5,122 nt of DNA, taken from assembly GCA_017307315.1 (NCBI GenBank), contig JAFKFF010000162.1, positions 1-5,122 of the forward strand, in the 5' to 3' direction. The notes beneath the pieces are model-generated. The model saw nothing but the letters and a program-made list of their open reading frames with translations, was not told the origin of the DNA and made no database searches. The position numbers were made by a program, and so were the translations under genes. This document shows positions 1 through 5,122 of the stretch, in pieces. This DNA is from Alphaproteobacteria bacterium. GTDB lineage: Bacteria > Pseudomonadota > Alphaproteobacteria > Micropepsales > Micropepsaceae. Every line of letters starts with the position of its first letter. The first letter of the stretch is position 1.

Positions 1-316
1 CGCCCGGCCCGGTGTGGCCTTCCAGCAGCACCACGCGGGTCGATGCCACGTTGAGCGAGAGCCGCATCAGCGTGGTGAGCAGCAGCACCGCCGGAAACGC
101 CGCGAAATCCAGCGGCTTGATCATGTAGGCCGCCACCATCATCACCATCAGCGCCACGGCGATGTTGAAGGTGAAAAAGGTATCCAGCAGCCACGGCGGG
201 AAGGGCAGCACCATCAGCGCCAGGATGGCCACCACCAGCACCGGAATGGAAAGCCCCTGCAGCGCGGAGCGGTTGTCGCCCACCCAGTTGCGGGCGGATT
301 GGATGGAAGGGCTCAT
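1..316 (-). CDS. flhA: FlhA, flagellar type III export gate protein (N-terminal part, cut by window edge)
   Basis: FlhA is the inner-membrane export gate of the flagellar type III secretion apparatus; its membrane domain takes part in proton-driven export of rod, hook and filament subunits. Reading the minus strand from the ATG at 316-314 gives about 105 residues with no stop before the edge. They hold a polar leader (MSPSIQSARNWVGDN), a first membrane segment ending MVLPFPPWLLD, a second segment (FTFNIAVALMVMMVAAYM), then KPLDFAAFPAVLL and the family signature LNVASTRVVLLEGHTGPG. That signature separates FlhA from virulence SctV proteins. The start is well fixed: an in-frame TAG lies two codons upstream (complement of 323-325), and an AGGT Shine-Dalgarno-like sequence sits 8 nt before the ATG. 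From memory, the wording is closer to beta/gammaproteobacterial FlhA than to the usual alphaproteobacterial form (LASTRLIL type). No flhB precedes it; crcB diverges directly from its start. Confidence 0.93.
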   Translation of the reverse strand, partial: MSPSIQSARNWVGDNRSALQGLSIPVLVVAILALMVLPFPPWLLDTFFTFNIAVALMVMMVAAYMIKPLDFAAFPAVLLLTTLMRLSLNVASTRVVLLEGHTGPG

Positions 317-650
317 CGTGCGCTACCTGGTGGCCGGCACTGTTCAGCCGCCCTGGTGGCCTGGTTTTCCCTTCGGCATCTTCGTCGTCAACATCACCGG
401 CGGTTTCATGATGGGCGCGATCACGGCGCTGGCGGCGCTGAAACTCAACCTCTCCCCGGAGATGCGGGCGTTCCTGACCACGGGCGTTCTGGGCGGTTAC
501 ACGACTTTCTCGACCTTCTCGCTCGACAGCGCCTTGCTGCTGGAGCGCGGCGCCTACGCCCAGGCCGCCGTCTATGTGGTAGGTTCGGCGCTGCTTTCGA
601 TCCTCGCCTTGTTCGCCGGTCTCTGGTTGATACGCGGTCTCTATGCCTGA
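303..650 (+). CDS. crcB: CrcB/Fluc fluoride channel, apparently short at the N-terminus
   Basis: Fluc proteins are small, dual-topology dimeric channels in the inner membrane that let fluoride leave the cell. This 115-residue product keeps the family core: an Arg-Tyr pair (R7, Y8), GFPFGIFVVNITGG with the conserved Asn at 30, and GGYTTFSTFS at 64-73, which carries the TM3 break and the two pore phenylalanines (F69, F72). A last hydrophobic helix spans about 88-110. Family members usually begin with a hydrophobic stretch of type LLVALGGALGAxxRY. Here only MEGLIVRY remains, and codons further upstream (QLRADW) are not hydrophobic, so roughly ten residues of helix 1 are missing. ATG 303 overlaps the divergent flhA start by 14 nt; GTG 318 would be an even shorter choice. 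No strong ribosome-binding site is visible. Its end overlaps the next gene by 8 nt. It could be a 5'-truncated remnant rather than a working channel; the rest of the frame is intact. Confidence 0.85.
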   Translation: MEGLIVRYLVAGTVQPPWWPGFPFGIFVVNITGGFMMGAITALAALKLNLSPEMRAFLTTGVLGGYTTFSTFSLDSALLLERGAYAQAAVYVVGSALLSILALFAGLWLIRGLYA

Positions 651-1626
651 GATGCGGACGGTCGCGGAAGACGATGACGGCATCCGGCTGGACCGCTGGT
701 TCCGCCGCCATTATCCCGGGCTGACCCATGCGCGGCTCGAGAAGTTGTTGCGCAAGGGTGAAATCCGCCTCGACGGCAAGCGCGCCAAGGCCGCCGACCG
801 CATCCTGGCCGGTCAAGCGATGCGCCTGCCGCCCCAGATCGTCCATGCCAAGGTGGAAGAGCGGCCGAAGCCGGCGCCGGTTCGGACGTCGCGCCGGCTG
901 GAAGACGCCATCCTCTACATGGACAAGCATCTGATCGTGCTGAACAAGCCGTCCGGCCTGGCCACCCAGGGCGGCTCCGGCCTGAAGGAGCATGTCGACG
1001 GCATGCTGGACCAGCTCAGCTTCGAGAAAACGTCGCGGCCCAAGCTGGTGCACCGGCTCGACCGCGATACGTCCGGTGTGCTGTTGGTGGCGCGCACCGC
1101 CCAGGCCGCCGCCGGCCTCTCACGGGCGCTGGTAAGCCGCGATGCCTCAAAGGTCTATTGGGCGTTGGTCAAGGGCGTGCCGAAGCAGAAGCATGGCATC
1201 GTCAAGGCGGCACTCGCCAAGGAGGGTGTGCGCGGCAAGGACGAGCGCATGACGGTGAGCCAAGACGAAGAGGCCAAATTCGCGCTCACCGAATATGCAG
1301 TGATGGGGCAGGCAGGCCAGGAATATGCCTGGGTGGCGGCGAGGCCGGTGACCGGCCGTACGCATCAGATCCGCGTCCATCTGGCGAGCCTGGGCACGCC
1401 GATCATGGGCGATTTCAAATATGGCGGTGCCGACGTCAAGGGCAAAGGCGCTATCGCCGACAAGCTGCACCTGCATGCCCGTTCCATCGACATCGCCCGT
1501 CCCGATGGCGGGCGGTTGCAGGTGATCGCTCCCCTCCCGCCCCACATGGCGAAGAGCTGGGACCTGCTCGGCTTCGACGCCGACGACAAGCGCGATCCGT
1601 TTCCGGCAAAGAAGAAACGCACATGA
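643..1626 (+). CDS. rluC: RluA-family 23S rRNA pseudouridine synthase (RluC/RluD-like)
   Basis: This cytoplasmic enzyme isomerises specific uridines in rRNA to pseudouridine. The 327 residues show an N-terminal S4 RNA-binding domain at about 13-62 (IRLDRWFRRHYPGLTHARLE onward), then the catalytic domain. Motifs seen are LNKPSGLATQGG (100-111), HRLDRDTSGVLLVA (137-150) with the catalytic aspartate at D140, and GRTHQIRVHLASLGTPIMGD (238-257). The C-terminus is basic (PAKKKRT). Length and domain order fit RluC/RluD proteins with an S4 domain rather than the shorter RluA. The exact target uridines (RluC type 955/2504/2580 or RluD type 1911/1915/1917 in E. coli numbering) cannot be read from the sequence, so the symbol is tentative. 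The start overlaps the crcB stop (ATGCCTGA, 643-650), which suggests translational coupling; ATG 652 is a possible alternative. The stop overlaps the next start as ATGA (1623-1626). Confidence 0.93.
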   Translation: MPEMRTVAEDDDGIRLDRWFRRHYPGLTHARLEKLLRKGEIRLDGKRAKAADRILAGQAMRLPPQIVHAKVEERPKPAPVRTSRRLEDAILYMDKHLIVLNKPSGLATQGGSGLKEHVDGMLDQLSFEKTSRPKLVHRLDRDTSGVLLVARTAQAAAGLSRALVSRDASKVYWALVKGVPKQKHGIVKAALAKEGVRGKDERMTVSQDEEAKFALTEYAVMGQAGQEYAWVAARPVTGRTHQIRVHLASLGTPIMGDFKYGGADVKGKGAIADKLHLHARSIDIARPDGGRLQVIAPLPPHMAKSWDLLGFDADDKRDPFPAKKKRT

Positions 1627-2315
1627 AGCGCTTTTATGAAACCGTGACGGTGGAGAGCACGCCGGAGGGCTTTCGCTTTCTTCTGGACGCAAAGCCGGTG
1701 CGCACGCCGGCACGCCAGCCCTTGCTTCTCCCCAGCCGGGCGCTGGCCGAGGCTGTGGCGGAGGAATGGCGGGAGCAGGGCGAGGAGATGCGCCCTGAGG
1801 GAATGCCCCTGACGCGGCTGGTCAACACGGTTCTGGACGGCGTGCGCTCCACCCGCGCGGACGTCGCCGCCGCGATCCTGCGCTTTGGCGAGAACGACCT
1901 TCTGGCCTATCGCGCCGAAGCACCGGAGGAATTGGCGGCGCGCCAGCGGCAATGGGACGACTATCTGCAATGGGCAGCCGAGCGCCATGGCGCGCGCCTG
2001 ACGGTCACTTCCGGCATCGGTCCTGTCGAGCAGCCGCCCCAGGCGCTGGAGGCTCTGCGCCGGGCCGTCACCGGACGCAGCGATTTCGATCTGGCAGCCC
2101 TGCATGTGCTGACGTCCATCACCGGCTCGCTGGTTCTGGGGCTGGCGGTGCTGGACGGGCGTTTGACGGCGGAAGACGCGTTCGGGCTGTCCCGGCTGGA
2201 CGAGACCTACCAGGCCGAACAATGGGGCGCCGATTCGGAGGCCGAGCAGCGGGCGACGCGCCTGGCCGCCGAGATGCGCCATGCCGCAAGGTTGATCGTC
2301 CTGTCACGGGCTTGA
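1623..2315 (+). CDS. atp12: ATP12-family F1-ATPase assembly chaperone
   Basis: ATP12 proteins (human ATPAF2, yeast Atp12p) bind the free F1 alpha subunit and help assemble the alpha/beta hexamer of ATP synthase; bacterial members occur mainly in Alphaproteobacteria. The 230-residue product matches the family along its length: KRFYETVTV at the start (2-10), [18 protein letters not shown] (21-38), the [20 protein letters not shown] stretch (46-65), [14 protein letters not shown] (91-104), [11 protein letters not shown] (108-118), [16 protein letters not shown] (164-179) and [17 protein letters not shown] (192-208). The last block holds the acidic LDE...WG motif typical of the family. The start is ATG 1623, four bases overlapping the rluC-like stop, with a modest purine-rich site (AAAGAAGAA, 1608-1616) upstream. 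In some alphaproteobacteria I recall a HAD-family hydrolase gene between the pseudouridine synthase and ATP12; the direct 4-nt overlap here leaves no room for one. The family is clear; a role in this host's F1 assembly is inferred from homologues. Confidence 0.93.
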   Translation: MKRFYETVTVESTPEGFRFLLDAKPVRTPARQPLLLPSRALAEAVAEEWREQGEEMRPEGMPLTRLVNTVLDGVRSTRADVAAAILRFGENDLLAYRAEAPEELAARQRQWDDYLQWAAERHGARLTVTSGIGPVEQPPQALEALRRAVTGRSDFDLAALHVLTSITGSLVLGLAVLDGRLTAEDAFGLSRLDETYQAEQWGADSEAEQRATRLAAEMRHAARLIVLSRA

Positions 2316-2346
2316 CGCATTTGCCCGCGCCTCCCAGTCTGGTTCC
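2316..2346 (+). other. Short ATP12-pccB spacer without a clear Shine-Dalgarno
   Basis: These 31 bases separate the ATP12 stop from the pccB ATG. The stretch just before the ATG is pyrimidine-rich (CCTCCCAGTCTGGTTCC), with no GGAG-like sequence at normal spacing. A TTGACG hexamer at 2312-2317 has no matching -10 box 16-18 nt on. I see neither a promoter nor a hairpin terminator, so pccB is most simply read as transcribed with the genes upstream. Confidence 0.5.
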
Positions 2347-3879
<1,533 letters not shown>

Positions 3880-3882
3880 GCC

Positions 3883-4194
3883 ATGCAGCGTCGGCGCCCG
3901 CTTCGCCGGGAGGCAACCCTCGAGGATTTTCTGTGGCTCCGGCTGAAGGCGCTGGAGGATTGGCATTTCCGCCGGGACACGGTGTTCCAGACTTTTCCGC
4001 TGGCTTTCGTGGAGCATGACGCCTTGCTGGTGGGCGAACTCGAGACGGGCCGTCAGGAGCGCAGTCCCGTCCGCGACCGGCTGCTGCGCGAGGCCGGCTA
4101 TACGATCCTGCGCTTTCCCCGTGCCGATGCCGAAACCGGCATGGCGGGGATCGTGGACATCGTCAGGGCCGTGCTGGAGGATCGCAAAGGCTAG
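3883..4194 (+). CDS. DUF559-like small protein, catalytic positions altered
   Basis: The 103-residue product resembles DUF559 proteins (PD-(D/E)XK nuclease fold, related to Vsr-type endonucleases). The family pattern is visible: LRREATLEDFLWLRLKALED (7-26) for the usual helix before LW..LR, WHFRRDTVFQTFPLAF (27-42) for the FRRQ..I..Y.vDF strand, LLVGELETGRQ (48-58) for LvvElDGgqH, and a final AGYTILRFPRAD (71-82). Several expected active-site residues differ. The aspartate of vDF is Ala41, ElD reads Glu52-Leu-Glu54, and the histidine after the glycines is Gln58. Only E52 is clearly kept. It may therefore have lost nuclease activity or use a changed site. It starts 3 nt after the pccB stop with little ribosome-binding site, so it is probably translated by coupling to pccB. 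Its stop overlaps the convergent gene by 4 nt. Family call by eye; the function is unknown. Confidence 0.75.
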   Translation: MQRRRPLRREATLEDFLWLRLKALEDWHFRRDTVFQTFPLAFVEHDALLVGELETGRQERSPVRDRLLREAGYTILRFPRADAETGMAGIVDIVRAVLEDRKG

Positions 4195-5063
4195 GGCAGG
4201 CCCGGACCGGCGGAATCGATCTGCTGCAGGAACCCGGCGAGGGCGTCCGGATAGGATTTGTAGCGGATGTCCGCCAGGCAATTTCCCCTGTCGTCGCGCA
4301 GGGCGCAGTCCTTGAGGCCCCAGTCGCTCTTGCGGTCGTAATGATCGAGCATGAAGCGCCAGGCTTCGTCGCGGCGGCCCAGTCGCGTGGCGACCGCGAC
4401 ATAGGCCGCGCAGGCGCCATTGTCGTGATTGGCGCAGCCTTGCTGGAAGTTCGGCAGATCGCGCTCGTCGCGCGGGCGGTAAAGCGGGCTCGCGGTCACG
4501 TCCGCCAAGGCGCCTTGCACCAGCTTGAAGATGCGAACCGGCGTCCCGGCGCAGGCATAGCAGGAATAGCGGTACAGGAAACGGTCGTCGCCATGCACGA
4601 TCTCCTGCTCGCCATCGCCATCGGCATCTTCGGGGATGATCTCGCTGCCGTTCCAGCTTCCGCCTTCGACGATCCGCCATTGTCCCGCCACCAGATCCAG
4701 AATCTGGACCACGGCGCAGCAATGGGCCCCGCCGGAAAAGCGCGAAATGAAGATTTCCGGCGTGGCGTTGGTGGCATCCATCTCCACCATCGAAACGCTG
4801 GGCGGAAATTCGTGGATATCGGGATAATGGTCCAGAGACAGAGTCACGGGCCTTGTTCCCGGAGATGCGGCGGTGATGAGGATGGGGCCGGCGGCGTCGG
4901 GGGCGGGCATGGCGATGGTCACGCTCGCGGTGCCGAACTGGAAACTCTGTTGCCCGGGCCCATGCGGCAGCGGCAGTTTTTCCGGCGTCTGGGCCATGGC
5001 GGGCAAGGCCAGCAGGAGCCAAAGCCCGGCCGGCAGGATATCAAGGCGCATCGTCATCCTCAT
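4191..5063 (-). CDS. Exported cysteine-rich protein of unknown function, with a Ca-loop-like motif
   Basis: I do not recognise a named family. The 290-residue product starts with a Sec-type signal peptide: a basic N-terminus, the hydrophobic run LPAGLWLLLALPAMA (10-24) and likely cleavage after AMA at residue 24. There is no lipobox cysteine, so a soluble periplasmic or secreted protein is expected. The mature part has eight cysteines (115, 116, 168, 171, 210, 218, 253, 262), including an adjacent pair (GGAHCCAV) and CYAC, which suggests disulfides. EDADGDGEQEIVHGDDR (145-161) resembles the D-x-D-G-D-G calcium loop of FG-GAP/VCBS-type repeats, but only one copy is seen. An in-frame TAG at 5072-5070 (complement) limits the start. 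ATGs at 5063, 5057 and 5051 are all possible: AGGGA lies 3 nt before the first and 9 nt before the second, and GAGG lies 6 nt before the third. All keep the signal peptide. The gene stands alone, convergent to the pccB run. Confidence 0.82.
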   Translation of the reverse strand: MRMTMRLDILPAGLWLLLALPAMAQTPEKLPLPHGPGQQSFQFGTASVTIAMPAPDAAGPILITAASPGTRPVTLSLDHYPDIHEFPPSVSMVEMDATNATPEIFISRFSGGAHCCAVVQILDLVAGQWRIVEGGSWNGSEIIPEDADGDGEQEIVHGDDRFLYRYSCYACAGTPVRIFKLVQGALADVTASPLYRPRDERDLPNFQQGCANHDNGACAAYVAVATRLGRRDEAWRFMLDHYDRKSDWGLKDCALRDDRGNCLADIRYKSYPDALAGFLQQIDSAGPGLP

Positions 5064-5071
5064 GGTTCCCT
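5058..5071 (-). promoter_or_regulatory. Two overlapping Shine-Dalgarno-like sites choosing among three ATGs
   Basis: On the minus strand, AGGGA (complement of 5067-5071) and GAGG (complement of 5058-5061) precede three in-frame ATGs spaced 6 nt apart (5063, 5057, 5051). AGGGA is too close to the first ATG (3 nt) but well placed for the second (9 nt). GAGG is well placed for the third (6 nt). The true start of the exported protein is probably the second or third ATG. Confidence 0.5.
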
Positions 5072-5122
5072 AACGGCCGGGCGGCGAGCCGTGCCACTCT
5101 AGCAGCGGTGTGCTCGATGTGC
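5064..5122 (-). other. Upstream region of the exported-protein gene, no promoter recognised
   Basis: These 59 bases run from the gene start to the window edge. They show an in-frame stop just upstream of the gene and a TAGAGT hexamer that only loosely resembles a -10 box, without a -35 partner at normal spacing inside the window. I cannot name a promoter or operator here. Confidence 0.35.

Noticed and set aside
14..50. The FlhA fragment as a virulence-type SctV protein
   Set aside because: The NVASTRVVLLEGHTG wording is that of flagellar FlhA; SctV proteins differ at this signature.
150..175. GGCGATG string upstream of crcB, a possible start of a fluoride riboswitch
   Set aside because: The rest of the crcB-motif consensus (pseudoknot and TTCGCC-like partner) is not seen, and the bases are explained as flhA coding sequence.
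14..724. Plus-strand frame of 236 codons over the flhA start, crcB and the rluC start
   Set aside because: It is a His/Arg/Gln-rich shadow; the FlhA reading on the minus strand and the CrcB frame explain this DNA.
1365..2282. Minus-strand open frame of 305 codons opposite the rluC-like and ATP12 genes
   Set aside because: It is antisense to two well-supported genes and has low-complexity composition without recognisable motifs.
2290..2345. Possible promoter before pccB (TTGATC/TTGACG)
   Set aside because: No -10-like hexamer occurs at 16-18 nt spacing, and the TTGACG overlaps the ATP12 stop codon.
4194..4215. GC-rich inverted repeats after the convergent stops (GGGCAGGCCC, CCGGACCGG) as a terminator
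   Set aside because: The stems are only 4 bp with loops of 1-2 bases and there is no T-run on either strand.

Overview
The window is GC-rich, densely coding DNA that most likely comes from an alphaproteobacterium. The best evidence is a bacterial ATP12-type F1-ATPase assembly chaperone, a family found in mitochondria and Alphaproteobacteria. It sits in a plus-strand run crcB - rluC-like - ATP12 - pccB, a grouping I recall from alphaproteobacterial genomes.

Layout. Positions 1-316 (minus strand) hold the first ~105 codons of a flagellar export gene, flhA, cut by the window edge. Plus-strand genes then run from 303 to 4194: a fluoride channel (crcB, 303-650), a 23S rRNA-type pseudouridine synthase (643-1626), the ATP12 chaperone (1623-2315), propionyl-CoA carboxylase beta chain (pccB, 2347-3879) and a small DUF559-like protein (3883-4194). 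The first three genes overlap by 8 and 4 nt, pccB follows after 31 nt and the DUF559-like gene after 3 nt. This looks like one operon with translational coupling at its head. Converging on it from the minus strand is a gene for an exported, cysteine-rich protein of unknown function (4191-5063). The two stop codons share the palindrome CTAG. The last 59 bases are the upstream region of that gene. No stretch over 300 bases lacks a gene, and I see no RNA gene, CRISPR array, insertion sequence or long repeat.

How the genes relate. The plus-strand genes are mainly housekeeping: fluoride detoxification, ribosome modification, ATP synthase assembly, and propionyl-CoA entry into the methylmalonyl-CoA route. 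No shared pathway is evident. The biotin carboxylase partner (pccA) is not in the window.

The most unusual spot is the head-to-head junction at about 303-320. FlhA starts at a well-defined ATG, and its sequence looks more beta/gammaproteobacterial than typical for an alphaproteobacterium. CrcB, reading the other way from the same point, lacks the start of its first membrane helix. Either a rearrangement or insertion cut crcB, or the contig is a chimera. I found no clear evidence of a wholly new biological system. The junction, the DUF559-like protein with altered catalytic positions and the eight-cysteine exported protein are the points worth following.
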